Assembly (NCBI RefSeq): GCF_009932435.1
Contig: NZ_BJOU01000001.1
Span: 1,426,001 to 1,490,000, forward strand
Length of the DNA stretch: 64,000 bases
DNA from: Gordonia crocea
GTDB lineage: Bacteria; Actinomycetota; Actinomycetes; Mycobacteriales; Mycobacteriaceae
Reading direction: 5' to 3'
Shown: piece after piece, positions 35,871-45,365 of the stretch
Layout of the letters: every line of letters starts with the position of its first letter
Numbering within the stretch: position 1 is the first letter of the stretch
Made by a program: the position numbers and the translations under genes
The notes under the pieces: model-generated
Database searches by the model: none
What the model was told of the DNA's origin: nothing
What the model saw: the letters and a program-made list of their open reading frames with translations, nothing else

Positions 35871-36995
35871 ATGACCAGCACCGAAGCCCCCGAGATTCGC
35901 AAGGGACTGGCCGGCGTCGTCGTCGACAACACCGCCATCTCCAAGGTGGTGCCCGAGACCAACTCGCTGACCTACCGCGGCTACGCGGTCCAGGACCTCG
36001 CCGCCCACTGCAGCTTCGAGGAGGTGGCCTACCTGCTGTGGCACGGTGAGCTGCCGACCCCGTCGCAATTGCAGCAGTTCAGCCAGAAGGAGCGGGCCAG
36101 CCGCCGGCTCGACCGTGCGGGGGAGTCGGTCCTGACCCGCATCCCGGACAACTGCCATCCGATGGATGTCTGCCGCACGATGATCAGCTTCCTGGGCACC
36201 ACCGATCCCGACGAGGACGTGCCCACGCCGCAGGCGAATCTGGCGAAGGCGCAACGGATGTTCGCGGTGCTGCCGACGATCGTCGCCGCCGACATGCGGC
36301 GGCGCCGCGGCCTGGAGCCGATCGCGCCGCACCACGGCTACGGCTATGCCGAGAACTTCCTCAACATGTGCTTCGGCTCGGTGCCCGACCCGGTCATCGT
36401 CAAGGCCTTCGAGCAGTCGTTGATCCTCTACGCCGAGCACAGCTTCAACGCCTCGACCTTCGCCGCGCGCGTCGTCACGTCCACGACGTCGGACATCTAC
36501 AGCGCGGTCACCGCGGCGATCGGTGCGTTGAAGGGCTCGCTGCACGGCGGCGCCAATGAGGCGGTCATGCACGACATGATCGACATCGACCGCCCGGAGC
36601 GGGTCACCGAGTGGCTCGACGGGATGCGGGAGCGCAAAGAGAAGATCATGGGCTTCGGCCACCGCGTGTACAAGAACGGCGACTCGCGGGTCCCGACGAT
36701 GCACGAGGCCCTCGTCCGCGTCTCCGACCACCTCGGCGAGCCCAAGTGGCTGGCGATCTACGACGAGCTGGCCAGGCAGATGGACGAGCGCACCGGCATC
36801 AAGCCCAACCTCGATTTCCCCACCGGCCCGGCCTACCACCTGATGGGTTTCGACATCGGCTCGTTCACGCCGATTTTCGTGATGGCCCGGGTGACCGGCT
36901 GGACCGCGCATATCATCGAGCAGACCGGCGACAACGCGCTGATCCGCCCGCTGAGCGCGTACAACGGGTCGCCCCAACGCCCGGTAAAGGCCTGA
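35871..36995 (+). CDS. prpC: 2-Methylcitrate synthase
   Basis: A 374-residue citrate-synthase-fold enzyme condensing propionyl-CoA with oxaloacetate. Catalytic segments are LYAEHSFNASTFAARV (His), GSLHGGANEAVM (His), KIMGFGHRVYKNGDSR (signature) and the late Asp in NLDFPTGPAYHLMGF. Position after prpB marks it as the methylcitrate enzyme rather than the housekeeping citrate synthase. CCAGGAG lies upstream of the ATG. pyc follows after 6 bases and could refill the oxaloacetate it consumes. Confidence 0.95.
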   Translation: MTSTEAPEIRKGLAGVVVDNTAISKVVPETNSLTYRGYAVQDLAAHCSFEEVAYLLWHGELPTPSQLQQFSQKERASRRLDRAGESVLTRIPDNCHPMDVCRTMISFLGTTDPDEDVPTPQANLAKAQRMFAVLPTIVAADMRRRRGLEPIAPHHGYGYAENFLNMCFGSVPDPVIVKAFEQSLILYAEHSFNASTFAARVVTSTTSDIYSAVTAAIGALKGSLHGGANEAVMHDMIDIDRPERVTEWLDGMRERKEKIMGFGHRVYKNGDSRVPTMHEALVRVSDHLGEPKWLAIYDELARQMDERTGIKPNLDFPTGPAYHLMGFDIGSFTPIFVMARVTGWTAHIIEQTGDNALIRPLSAYNGSPQRPVKA

Positions 36996-37001
36996 TCACT
37001 G

Positions 37002-40000
37002 GTGCAAAAGGTTCTCATTGCCAACCGCTCCGAGATTGCGGTGCGCGCCATCCGCGCGTGCCGCGAACTCGGTCTGCAGACCGTATCCATCTACCCGTAC
37101 GAGGATCGGAATTCGTTGCACCGCAACGCGGCCGACGAGTCGTATCAGATCGGCGAGCGGGGACACCCGGTACGCGCCTATCTCGACATCGACGCGATCG
37201 TCGAGGTGGCGCGCGAGTGCGGCGCCGACGCGGTGTACCCCGGATACGGCTTTCTCTCCGAGAACCCGGGCCTGGCCCGGGCCTGCGAGGAGGCGGGGCT
37301 GACCTTTATCGGTCCGCCGGCAGACGTGTTGGACTGGACCGGAAACAAGGCGACGGCGATCGCCACCGCCCGCAAGGCGGGCGTTCCCGTTCTCGAGTCC
37401 ACCGAGCCGAGCACCGACCTTGACGCGTTGGCCACGGCGGGGGAGGCCATGCGCTTCCCGCTGTTCGTCAAGGCGGTGGCCGGCGGCGGCGGGCGGGGGA
37501 TGCGCCACGTCGACGACGCGTCGGGGCTGCGCGATGCTCTGGCCGCGGCGTCCAGAGAGGCCGAGTCGGCCTTCGGTGACGGAACCGTGTTCATCGAGCA
37601 GGCGGTGCCGTCCCCGCGCCACATCGAGGTGCAGATCCTCGGCGACGGGGTGGGCAACGTCGTCCACCTCTATGAGCGCGACTGCAGCGTGCAGCGGCGC
37701 CACCAGAAGGTCGTCGAACAGGCCCCCGCGCCGGATCTCGATCCCGAGCTGCGCGACGCCATCTGCGCCGATGCGGTGGCCTTCGCCAAGGCGATCGGCT
37801 ACCGCGGGGCCGGCACCGTGGAGTTCTTGCTCGCGCCCGACGGGCACTACGTGTTCATCGAGATGAACCCGCGGATCCAGGTGGAGCACACGGTGACCGA
37901 GGAGGTCACCGACATCGACCTGGTCGCGGCCCAGCTGCAGGTGGCCGCCGGGGCGCGGCTGCCCGACCTCGGCATCACCCAGGATCGGATCGAGATCCAC
38001 GGGTTCGCCGTGCAGTGCCGCGTGACGACCGAGGACCCGGCCAACGACTTCCGGCCCGACACCGGGACCATCACGACCTACCGCTCGCCGGGCGGGGCCG
38101 GCGTGCGCATCGACGGCGGTACCTACCTCGGTGCGGAGATCTCCGGCTACTTCGACTCGATGCTGGTCAAGGTGACCTGCCGCGGTAAGACGCGCGCCGC
38201 CGCCCTGACCCGCGCCCGTCGCGCGCTGGGCGAGTTCCGGATCGGCGGGGTGTCGACGAACATCGAGTTCCTGCTGTCACTGCTCTCCGACGATGACTTC
38301 ACCGCCGGTGCGGTGACCACCGGATTCATCGCCGAGCACCCCGAGCTGCTGGTGTCGACCGCCTCGGATGCGCGGTGGGCCCGGCTCCTGGACTTCCTCG
38401 CCGACGTGACCATCAACCGGGAGTACGAGCGCCCGGCCACGGTGATCCGCCCGCGGGTGAAGCTCGCCCACCTCGACCTGCCCGAGGTGTCCGGCGGCAG
38501 CGCCGAGCGGCTGCGCGACCTCGGTCCGACCGGTTTCGCCGCGGTGCTGCGCCAGCAGGACGCGGTGGCGGTGACCGACACCAGCTTCCGCGACGCCCAC
38601 CAGTCGTTGCTGGCCACTCGTCTGCGGACCAGCGGACTGGTGCGGGTGGCGCCCTATGTCTCGGCGCTCACCCCGCAGTTGTTCTCGGTCGAGTGCTGGG
38701 GCGGCGCGACCTTCGACACCGCACTGCGCTTCTGCAAAGAGGATCCGTGGGAGAGGTTGGAGAAGCTGCGCGAAGCCATCCCCAACATTTGTCTGCAGAT
38801 GCTGCTGCGCGGCGCGAACACCGTCGGGTACACGCCCTATCCGACGGTCGTCACCACCTCGTTCGTGGAGGAGGCGGCCCGGACCGGAGTCGACATCTTC
38901 CGGATCTTCGACGCCCTCAACAGCGTCGAGGCGATGCGCCCGGCGATCGACGCGGTCCGCGAAGAAGGCCGCACCGTCGCCGAGGTGGCCCTCTGCTACA
39001 CCGGCGACCTGAGCAACCCGGCCGAGGACCTTTACACCCTCGACTACTACCTGCGGCTGGCCGAACGGATCGTCGAGGCCGGTGCGCACATCCTCGCCAT
39101 CAAGGACATGGCGGGGCTGCTGCGCCCGCCGGCCGCGGCGACACTGGTGACGGCGCTGCGGGAGAACTTCGACCTCCCCGTGCACGTGCACACCCACGAC
39201 ACCGCCGGCGGCCAGTTGGCCACCTACCTGGCGGCGGTCCAGGCCGGCGCCGACGCCATCGACGGGGCGACCGCCCCGCTGTCGGGCTCGACCAGCCAGC
39301 CGTCGCTGTCGGCCATCGTCGCCGCCTTCGACGGGACCGAGCGCGCGACCGGCCTCGACCTGGACGCCGTGTGCTCCCTGGAGCCCTATTGGGAGGCGCT
39401 GCGCAAGGTGTACGCGCCGTTCGACGTCGGCCAGCACCCGCCGACCGGCCGGGTGTACCGGCACGAGATCCCGGGCGGGCAGCTGTCGAACCTGTACCAG
39501 CAGGCCAGCGCCCTCGGTTTGGCCGACCGCTTTGAACTCATCGAGGACGCGTACGCCGGCGCCGACCGGATGCTCGGCCGCCTGGTGAAGGTGACCCCGT
39601 CGTCAAAGGTGGTGGGCGACCTGGCGCTGACGCTGGTGGCCAAGGGCATCACCGCCGACGAGTTCGCCGCGAATCCGGATGCCTTCGACATCCCGGAGTC
39701 GGTGATCGGCTTCTTCCGCGGTGAGTTGGGGGAACCGGCCGCGGGCTGGGTCGAGCCGTTGCGCAGCGAGGTGCTGCGCGGCCGGGGTGAGGCGCCGGAA
39801 CCGACGCCGGTCGCCGACGATGACCGTGCGGTACTCGCCCAACCGGGGACGGCCCGGCGCGAAGTGCTCAACCGGCTGCTCTTCCCGGGGCCGACCAAGG
39901 ACCTGGCCGAGCATCGGGCCACGTTCGGCGATACCTCCCGGCTCTCGGCCAACGCCTTCCTCTACGGCCTGCGCGCCGGTGTCGAGGAGCACGTCGAGCT

Positions 40001-40379
40001 GGAACCGGGCGTGGAGCGCACCATCGGGCTGGCCGCGGTCAGCGACGTCGACGAGAACGGCCAGCGCACGGTGATGTGCACGGTCAACGGCCAACTCCGT
40101 TCGGTGCTGGTGCGCGACCGGTCGGTCGCCGATGCGCCGACGGCCGCCGCCAAGGCCGATCCCGCCAACCCGCGCCACGTCGGCGCCCCCTTCGACGGGG
40201 TGATCTCGCTCAAGGTGAGCGTCGGGGACAAGGTTGCGGCGGGGGACCCGCTCGGCACCATCGAGGCGATGAAGATGGAGTCGACGATCACCGCGCCGCG
40301 GGCCGGGACGGTGGCGGGGCTGCCGCTGGGTTCGCAGGCAGACACCCACGGCGGCGACCTCATCGTCGAACTCGCTTAG
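37002..40379 (+). CDS. pyc: Pyruvate carboxylase
   Basis: A full-length 1125-residue biotin enzyme with all three parts. The ATP-grasp biotin carboxylase (KVLIANRSEIAVRAIRA to about residue 450) includes AGGGGRGMRHVDD and EMNPRIQVEHTVTEEVT. The carboxyltransferase (about 520-800) includes VTDTSFRDAHQSLLATRLRT and VHVHTHDTAGG. A biotinyl domain ends with EAMKMES around residue 1090. It makes oxaloacetate from pyruvate and bicarbonate. It starts with GTG 6 bases after prpC, so it looks like the last gene of the propionate operon, an informative link. The stop codon is followed within 10 bases by a 24-bp tandem repeat. Confidence 0.96.
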   Translation: MQKVLIANRSEIAVRAIRACRELGLQTVSIYPYEDRNSLHRNAADESYQIGERGHPVRAYLDIDAIVEVARECGADAVYPGYGFLSENPGLARACEEAGLTFIGPPADVLDWTGNKATAIATARKAGVPVLESTEPSTDLDALATAGEAMRFPLFVKAVAGGGGRGMRHVDDASGLRDALAAASREAESAFGDGTVFIEQAVPSPRHIEVQILGDGVGNVVHLYERDCSVQRRHQKVVEQAPAPDLDPELRDAICADAVAFAKAIGYRGAGTVEFLLAPDGHYVFIEMNPRIQVEHTVTEEVTDIDLVAAQLQVAAGARLPDLGITQDRIEIHGFAVQCRVTTEDPANDFRPDTGTITTYRSPGGAGVRIDGGTYLGAEISGYFDSMLVKVTCRGKTRAAALTRARRALGEFRIGGVSTNIEFLLSLLSDDDFTAGAVTTGFIAEHPELLVSTASDARWARLLDFLADVTINREYERPATVIRPRVKLAHLDLPEVSGGSAERLRDLGPTGFAAVLRQQDAVAVTDTSFRDAHQSLLATRLRTSGLVRVAPYVSALTPQLFSVECWGGATFDTALRFCKEDPWERLEKLREAIPNICLQMLLRGANTVGYTPYPTVVTTSFVEEAARTGVDIFRIFDALNSVEAMRPAIDAVREEGRTVAEVALCYTGDLSNPAEDLYTLDYYLRLAERIVEAGAHILAIKDMAGLLRPPAAATLVTALRENFDLPVHVHTHDTAGGQLATYLAAVQAGADAIDGATAPLSGSTSQPSLSAIVAAFDGTERATGLDLDAVCSLEPYWEALRKVYAPFDVGQHPPTGRVYRHEIPGGQLSNLYQQASALGLADRFELIEDAYAGADRMLGRLVKVTPSSKVVGDLALTLVAKGITADEFAANPDAFDIPESVIGFFRGELGEPAAGWVEPLRSEVLRGRGEAPEPTPVADDDRAVLAQPGTARREVLNRLLFPGPTKDLAEHRATFGDTSRLSANAFLYGLRAGVEEHVELEPGVERTIGLAAVSDVDENGQRTVMCTVNGQLRSVLVRDRSVADAPTAAAKADPANPRHVGAPFDGVISLKVSVGDKVAAGDPLGTIEAMKMESTITAPRAGTVAGLPLGSQADTHGGDLIVELA

Positions 40380-40389
40380 CCGGCCAGCT

Positions 40390-40557
40390 CCGGCGCGGTG
40401 ACACTTCGCGCATCCGGCGCGGTGACACTTCGCGCATCCGGCGCGGTGACACTTCGCGCATCCGGCGCGGTGACACTTCGCGCATCCGGCGCGGTGACAC
40501 TTCGCGCCTCCGGCGCGGTAACACCTCGCGCATCCGGCGAGGTAGTGCGAGGTGCGG
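40390..40557 (+). repeat. Six-copy 24-bp tandem repeat after pyc
   Basis: Six 24-base units run from 40390 to 40533, the first four identical, with core CGGTGACACTTCGCGCAT. Copy 5 differs near its end, copy 6 at two positions, and a seventh (40534-40557) is degenerate. As the unit is eight codons, it stays open in the pyc frame and joins the frame of the next gene, though pyc stops 10 bases before it. It has no spacers, so it is not a CRISPR. It differs in sequence from the 21-bp arrays but also directly follows a stop codon. Confidence 0.92.
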
Positions 40558-40601
40558 TAGATTCGGCGACCGACGCCGCCGAACCGAGTGAAGGATTCGA
40601 C

Positions 40602-41093
40602 ATGACCGTTTCGCCCCTCCGCCGCCTGCGCCTCGGGACCGCCGTGGCCTGCGCCGGCCTAGCCGTGACGACGTCGCTGTTCGTCGTGCCCGTCGCCTCT
40701 GCCAAGCCCCAGGGCGCACCGATCGTCGCCGGCGGGAATGCGGTGCTCGGCAACGGGTGCACCTACACCATCGGGGTGCGGGTGGGGCCGGCGAAACCGG
40801 CCCGGCCGGGTCGGGCGACCGAGCAGCCGGCGGCGCCCAAGGCCAAGGCCGACGACGGGACCGGGCGGGTGGTCTTCTGGGAGACCGCGGCCACCGCGAA
40901 GCCCGGTGCCCGCAGCAGTGTGCGGATCGGGAGCGCCAAGCCCAACGACAAGGGTGTCGCGGTCCTCAACTGGACGCCGCGCACCACCGGCGGCCGCGCG
41001 GTTTGGGCCCATCAGAAGGGCTGGTCCACCGCGCTGCAGGTGACCGTGGCCCCGGCGTTGGCGCTGGGTCCGCTCTGCTTGATGTCGCAATAG
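40602..41093 (+). CDS. Secreted Ig-like-fold protein of unknown function
   Basis: A 163-residue exported protein. The N-terminus LRRLRLGTAVACAGLAV and a following hydrophobic core end in VASAKPQ, with predicted cleavage after ASA near residue 34. The mature part, GNGCTYTIGVRV then GRVVFWETAATAKPG ... GVAVLNWTPRTTGGRAVWAHQKGW, looks like one bacterial Ig-like beta sandwich with two cysteines (NGC and LC near the C-terminus) that may pair. The ATG at 40602 is the only good start. It is separated from pyc by a tandem repeat and followed by a strong terminator. No specific function is recognised. Confidence 0.75.
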   Translation: MTVSPLRRLRLGTAVACAGLAVTTSLFVVPVASAKPQGAPIVAGGNAVLGNGCTYTIGVRVGPAKPARPGRATEQPAAPKAKADDGTGRVVFWETAATAKPGARSSVRIGSAKPNDKGVAVLNWTPRTTGGRAVWAHQKGWSTALQVTVAPALALGPLCLMSQ

Positions 41094-41123
41094 GCTTGAT
41101 GTCGCACTAGACGACCGAGAAAA

Positions 41124-41163
41124 CGGACCGCCCCGCACGGCACGAGCCATGCGGGGCGGTCCG
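41124..41163. terminator. Bidirectional terminator hairpin
   Basis: A perfect 14-bp stem, CGGACCGCCCCGCA (41124-41137) with TGCGGGGCGGTCCG (41150-41163), and a 12-base loop lies between the convergent secreted protein gene (end 41093) and metE (end 41178). Four A residues precede it, which become a U-run for the metE transcript, favouring intrinsic termination in that direction. Confidence 0.8.
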
Positions 41164-41177
41164 GTTCGTCAGCCGGG

Positions 41178-43487
41178 TCAGGCGTTTGCGGCGGGGCGAA
41201 CGGCCTTCGCGGCTTCGACCAGGTTGCGCAGCGAGGCGGTGACCTCCTCGTTGCCGCGGGTCTTCAAACCGCAGTCCGGGTTGACCCACAGGCGCTGGGC
41301 GGGCACGGCCTTGAGGGCGGCCTGCAGCGACGCGGTGATCTCGTCGGTGGACGGGACGCGCGGGGAGTGGATGTCATACACACCCGGCCCGACGCCGTTG
41401 GCGAAGCCGATGGCGTTGAGGTCGTCGAGGACCTCCATCGCCGAACGGGCCGCCTCGATCGAGGTGACATCCGCGTCCAGGTCGGCGATGGCACCGATGA
41501 CCTCGCCGAACTCCGAGTAGCACAGGTGCGTGTGGATCTGCGTGGTGTCCTCGATACCGGCCGTCGAGAGGCGGAACGCGTCCACCGCCCAGCGCAGGTA
41601 GGCGGGCTTGTCGGCGTCGCGCAGCGGAAGGAGCTCGCGCAGTGCCGGCTCGTCGACCTGGATGATGCCGATGCCGGCCGCCTCGAGGTCGACGGTCTCG
41701 TCGCGGATGGCCAGCGCGATCTGGTTCGCCGAGTCCTTCTCCGGCTGGTCGTCGCGGACGAAGGACCATGCCAGGATCGTCACCGGGCCGGTGAGCATGC
41801 CCTTGACCGGCTTCTCGGTCTTGGACTGCGCATAGGTGATCCAGTCGACGGTCATCGGCGCCTGGCGGACGACGTCGCCGAACAGGATCGGCGGTCGCAC
41901 GCAGCGGGTGCCATAGGACTGCACCCAGCCGTTCTGGGTGGCGAAGAACCCGTCGAGCTGCTCGGCGAAGTACTGCACCATGTCGTTGCGCTCGGGCTCG
42001 CCGTGCACCAGCACGTCCAGGCCGAGTTCCTCCTGCAGGGTGATCACCGCGTCGATCTCGGCCCGCATGCGCGAGTTGTACTCGGCCTCGTCGATCTCCC
42101 CCTTGCGCAGCGCGGCGCGCGCGTTGCGGATCGCCGACGTCTGCGGGTAGGACCCGATGGTCGTCGTCGGCAGCAGGGGCAGCCCGAGGCGGTCCTGCTG
42201 CGCGGCCAGACGGCCAGCGCTCTCGCCGCGGCTCAGCTGGTCGTCGGTGATCGCCGCCAGGCGCTCGCGCACGGCGTCGACGTGCACGCGGGGATCGGTC
42301 GCCCGCGTGGCCAGTGCCGCGGCGGAGGCCTCGAAGGCGTCGGCGACGGTGTCGCGGCCACGGTGCAGGGCCGCGGCGAGGGTGGCCACCTCGGCGAACT
42401 TCTCCGCGGCGAAGGCGAGCCAGCCGCGCAGGTTGTCGTCCAGCTCGGTTTCCGGTGCCAGCGAGTACGGCACGTGCAGGGTCGAGCACGACGTGGACAC
42501 CGCCACCGCGCGGGCCGACCCGAGCAGGGTGCCCAGCGTGGCCAGCGCCTTGTCCAGGTCGGTGCGCCAGATGTTGCGCCCGTTGACGACGCCGGCGACG
42601 AGCAGCTTGTCGGCCAGCGCGGGAACCGCGGCAACCGTGTCGGCGCTGCCGTAGACGAGGTCGACGCCGATTGCCTCGACGCCGGTCCCGGCCACGGCGG
42701 CGAGCACGTCGGCACCCGGATCGCCGAAGTAGGTGTTGACGAACAGGGCCGGGCGCTGTGCGGCGGCCGACAGGCGTGCGTAGACCGACCCGGCGACCTC
42801 GGCCGCGGTGGACGTCTCGGCGTCATCGCCGATGATGTCGGTGACCAGGACCGGCTCGTCGATCTGCACCCACTCGGCACCGGCCTGGGCCAACGCGCCC
42901 AGCAGTTCCTCGTACACCGGCAGCAGGTCGTCGATCCGGCCCAGCGGGTCGGTGTCGTCGGTGGACTTCGCCAGGGCCAGGAACGTGATCGGGCCGATGA
43001 CCACCGGACGGGCGGCCACTCCGAGGTTGGCGGCCTCGGCGTACTCGGCCAGCACCTTGGTCGCATCGAGGGAGAACTGCGTTTGCGCCGAGAGCTCGGG
43101 GACCAGGTAGTGGTAGTTCGTGTCGAACCACTTGGTCATCTCCAGCGGGGTGAGCTCGGCGGTGCCGCGCGCGGCCGCGAAGTAGCGGTCCAGGTCGTCC
43201 TCGACGGCGGCGAACCGCGGCGCCAGGGCGCCGAGCATGATCGCGGTGTCGAGCATCTGGTCGTAGTAGGAGAAGGTGTTGACCGGGACCGAGTCGAAAC
43301 CGGCGTCGCGCAGCTGGCGCGACGTCTCGCCGCGCAGCGAGGCGGCCACGGCCTCCAGCGACGACCGGTCGGTCTGGCCCTTCCAATAGCCTTCGACGGC
43401 CCGCTTGAGTTCGCGGTTGGCTCCGATCCGCGCGGTACCGCCGACGGTCGCGGTGAAATCGGGTGCTTTCGTGGTGTCCGAGGACAT
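41178..43487 (-). CDS. metE: Cobalamin-independent methionine synthase
   Basis: A 769-residue MetE transferring a methyl group from 5-methyltetrahydropteroyltriglutamate to homocysteine. The N-terminal domain includes [14 protein letters not shown] family sequence ([12 protein letters not shown]); the C-terminal catalytic domain has [33 protein letters not shown], the zinc ligands in HTHLCYSEF and the late Cys in NPDCGLKTR. The ATG at 43487 has AGGAG eight bases upstream. A cobalamin riboswitch in the leader should switch metE off when B12 allows the MetH route. Confidence 0.96.
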   Translation of the reverse strand: MSSDTTKAPDFTATVGGTARIGANRELKRAVEGYWKGQTDRSSLEAVAASLRGETSRQLRDAGFDSVPVNTFSYYDQMLDTAIMLGALAPRFAAVEDDLDRYFAAARGTAELTPLEMTKWFDTNYHYLVPELSAQTQFSLDATKVLAEYAEAANLGVAARPVVIGPITFLALAKSTDDTDPLGRIDDLLPVYEELLGALAQAGAEWVQIDEPVLVTDIIGDDAETSTAAEVAGSVYARLSAAAQRPALFVNTYFGDPGADVLAAVAGTGVEAIGVDLVYGSADTVAAVPALADKLLVAGVVNGRNIWRTDLDKALATLGTLLGSARAVAVSTSCSTLHVPYSLAPETELDDNLRGWLAFAAEKFAEVATLAAALHRGRDTVADAFEASAAALATRATDPRVHVDAVRERLAAITDDQLSRGESAGRLAAQQDRLGLPLLPTTTIGSYPQTSAIRNARAALRKGEIDEAEYNSRMRAEIDAVITLQEELGLDVLVHGEPERNDMVQYFAEQLDGFFATQNGWVQSYGTRCVRPPILFGDVVRQAPMTVDWITYAQSKTEKPVKGMLTGPVTILAWSFVRDDQPEKDSANQIALAIRDETVDLEAAGIGIIQVDEPALRELLPLRDADKPAYLRWAVDAFRLSTAGIEDTTQIHTHLCYSEFGEVIGAIADLDADVTSIEAARSAMEVLDDLNAIGFANGVGPGVYDIHSPRVPSTDEITASLQAALKAVPAQRLWVNPDCGLKTRGNEEVTASLRNLVEAAKAVRPAANA

Positions 43488-43629
43488 GTGTAGTTGCTCC
43501 TGTGGGTGAAATCCGATGGTTCACCACCCGACGGGCGCGGAGCAACGGCGCGGCGGCGGCGCCAGGGATAGGAGCCGGTACTGCCGGTGTCGTCGACCCG
43601 TGCGCCCAGATCCTCGAGGCGATGAGCCA

Positions 43630-43648
43630 CCGGGCACGGCGTGCCCGG
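43630..43648 (-). promoter_or_regulatory. Hairpin after the metE riboswitch, possible expression platform
   Basis: An 8-bp stem, CCGGGCAC with GTGCCCGG, closing a 3-base loop lies directly after the cobalamin aptamer. It could act as the regulated terminator or as a partner for an anti-terminator. No U-run follows. The remaining leader (43488-43629) shows no other clear element except the metE ribosome-binding site. Confidence 0.5.
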
Positions 43649-43649
43649 C

Positions 43650-43806
43650 ACAACTGGCAGGTCTTCGGACTGATCGGCACGTGGCGGGGCCACACCTACT
43701 GACTGTCGCTTCCCAGGACGAGGCCCAGTGCATTGACAGTGGTCGCTTCCGATTCACCGCTGCGGGGTCAGTTCCGGATTCGCACCGGATTCCCTCTCGT
43801 CGTCGT
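43650..43806 (-). ncRNA. Cobalamin riboswitch in the metE leader
   Basis: Read on the minus strand: GAGGGAATCCGGTGCGAATC near 43803-43784, then CGGAACTGACCCCGCAGCGGTGA with its GCAGCGGTGA box, and AGTCCGAAGACCTGCC near 43672-43657. These are the classical conserved blocks of the cobalamin aptamer, in the right order. The metE start codon is about 165 bases downstream. The call rests on direct motif match; exact ends are approximate. Confidence 0.93.
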
Positions 43807-43821
43807 CGGTACCCCGGGGAT

Positions 43822-45264
43822 CTACTCGGCGGGGACCGGTGACGACTCGGCGGATGACGCGCGGGCCAGGGGCTCCTCATACTCGCGGTCATCGCGGACC
43901 AATTGCGGTTCCATCCTAGCCGACGCCACGGCCCGTGCCGAACCCAGCGTGACGACGAAGACGACGAGCGCGGCCCAGCCCACCGGGTCGCCCAGGCTCT
44001 GCTTGGCCATCAGCAGGATGGCCACGCCACCGGCGCAGACCAGCGCGCCCATGGCGACGGCACGGCCGCCGGCGGCGGTGACGCGGTCGTCCCACCAAGG
44101 CAGGCGGCGGTGTTCGACCGGCAGCAGTGCGGCGAAGACCAGGGTCATGACGACCGCGAACACCAGGGCGCGCAGTGCCATCAACGGCCAGAACCCGGCT
44201 TGCTCGGGGGAGTAGACGTCCAACCCGGCGGTGTGCAGGATCAGGATTGCCGCGACGATCGCGGGGATGTGCCACAGGTACAGCGTCATCGCGCCGCCGT
44301 TGCCGATCGCCACCCATCGCCAGACGTGCGGGCGCTGCGCCCACCGGCCGATCCGGTCGGCCGCCGCGACGAACAGCAGGCTCATCCACACGCAGTGCAG
44401 ACCCAGCACCAGGGTGGGCGGGGTGACGTTGGACATGGTCTCGTTGCCGGTGACGACCAGCGCGAGCTCGTAGGGGCCGGCCGCCACCAGCACGATGGTG
44501 GCGACGAACGCGGCGGCCGCCATCACCAGGGCCGTCGCGGTGGTCAGGTAGCGGCGCGAGTAGGCCACGCCGATGACGACCGGAATCAGCCACACGATCA
44601 AGAAGTTGGGCATCCCGGGCACCAGGCTGTCGAAACGGATGCGGGCGGCATCGGCCACCGCGGCGAGCCCGAGCAGGGCCACGACCAGCACGGCGAAGGA
44701 CCTCGGCGACGACAACCGGGTCAGCGCCGGGACGAAGGCGAGGACGGCCAGGTAGACGCCGATGAACCACAACAGCGCCACGCACTGCTCGCCGAGCTGG
44801 GCGCCCGCGGTCGGGCCGAGGATCACCCGGGTGGCGGCCAGCGCGAGGCTCCACAGCGCCAGGTACACGAACACCGGGCGGCACAACCGCTGGGCGCGGG
44901 TGAACAACCACAGGCCCCAGGGTTGGCGCCGGGGCGCGGCCCGGTCCAGCCCGTAAGCGGCCGACGTCGCGCCGGCGAGGAAGAACAGCGGCATGACCTG
45001 GAGGATCCAGGTGATCGGGCGCAACGCGGGCATCTCGCCGAGAACGTTGCCGACCCAGAGTGACGACCCGGTGAGGGTGGCCAGCACCAGGAAGCAGTGG
45101 CCGAACATCACGACGAGCAGGCTCGCGATGCGGGCGACGTCGACGGCGCGGTCGCGTTCGGTGGGGGTGTCCCGGGCGACGCGGTTCGCCGACGGGAACA
45201 CCGCGGCCGTGTACGCACAGACACGGGACAGAAGGGTGGGGCGGGGGCTGGTGGACGCACTCAT
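43822..45264 (-). CDS. Membrane acyltransferase 3 family protein
   Basis: A 480-residue multi-helix protein. It begins the family domain with ERDRAVDVARIASLLVVMFGHCFLVLATL, which contains the acyltransferase-3 His, and continues through about ten hydrophobic helices (WILQVMPLFFLAGATSAAYGL, GMPNFLIVWLIPVVIGVAYSRRYL, MTLYLWHIPAIVAAILI). Such enzymes O-acylate cell-surface sugars or lipids. Starts at 45264 and 45273 are both possible; GGAGGGC precedes 45264 closely. It lies just upstream of the metE riboswitch on the same strand. Its substrate is unknown. Confidence 0.85.
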   Translation of the reverse strand: MSASTSPRPTLLSRVCAYTAAVFPSANRVARDTPTERDRAVDVARIASLLVVMFGHCFLVLATLTGSSLWVGNVLGEMPALRPITWILQVMPLFFLAGATSAAYGLDRAAPRRQPWGLWLFTRAQRLCRPVFVYLALWSLALAATRVILGPTAGAQLGEQCVALLWFIGVYLAVLAFVPALTRLSSPRSFAVLVVALLGLAAVADAARIRFDSLVPGMPNFLIVWLIPVVIGVAYSRRYLTTATALVMAAAAFVATIVLVAAGPYELALVVTGNETMSNVTPPTLVLGLHCVWMSLLFVAAADRIGRWAQRPHVWRWVAIGNGGAMTLYLWHIPAIVAAILILHTAGLDVYSPEQAGFWPLMALRALVFAVVMTLVFAALLPVEHRRLPWWDDRVTAAGGRAVAMGALVCAGGVAILLMAKQSLGDPVGWAALVVFVVTLGSARAVASARMEPQLVRDDREYEEPLARASSAESSPVPAE

Positions 45265-45365
45265 GCCCTCCATCCTGCGGATTCGGCGGCGCACACAGAT
45301 GTGTGGTTCTACTCAGCCGGGGTGGGGGGTTGCAACCGATTGGGCCGCCCGTGCGTCCAAGAAGT

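Noticed and set aside
40390..40557. CRISPR array or a repeat-containing surface protein
   Set aside because: The 24-bp units have no spacers, and the frame through them has no start with a ribosome-binding site before 40602.
43463..43842. Short plus-strand reading frames in the metE leader
   Set aside because: The region is a cobalamin aptamer on the minus strand; the frames have no ribosome-binding site or homology.
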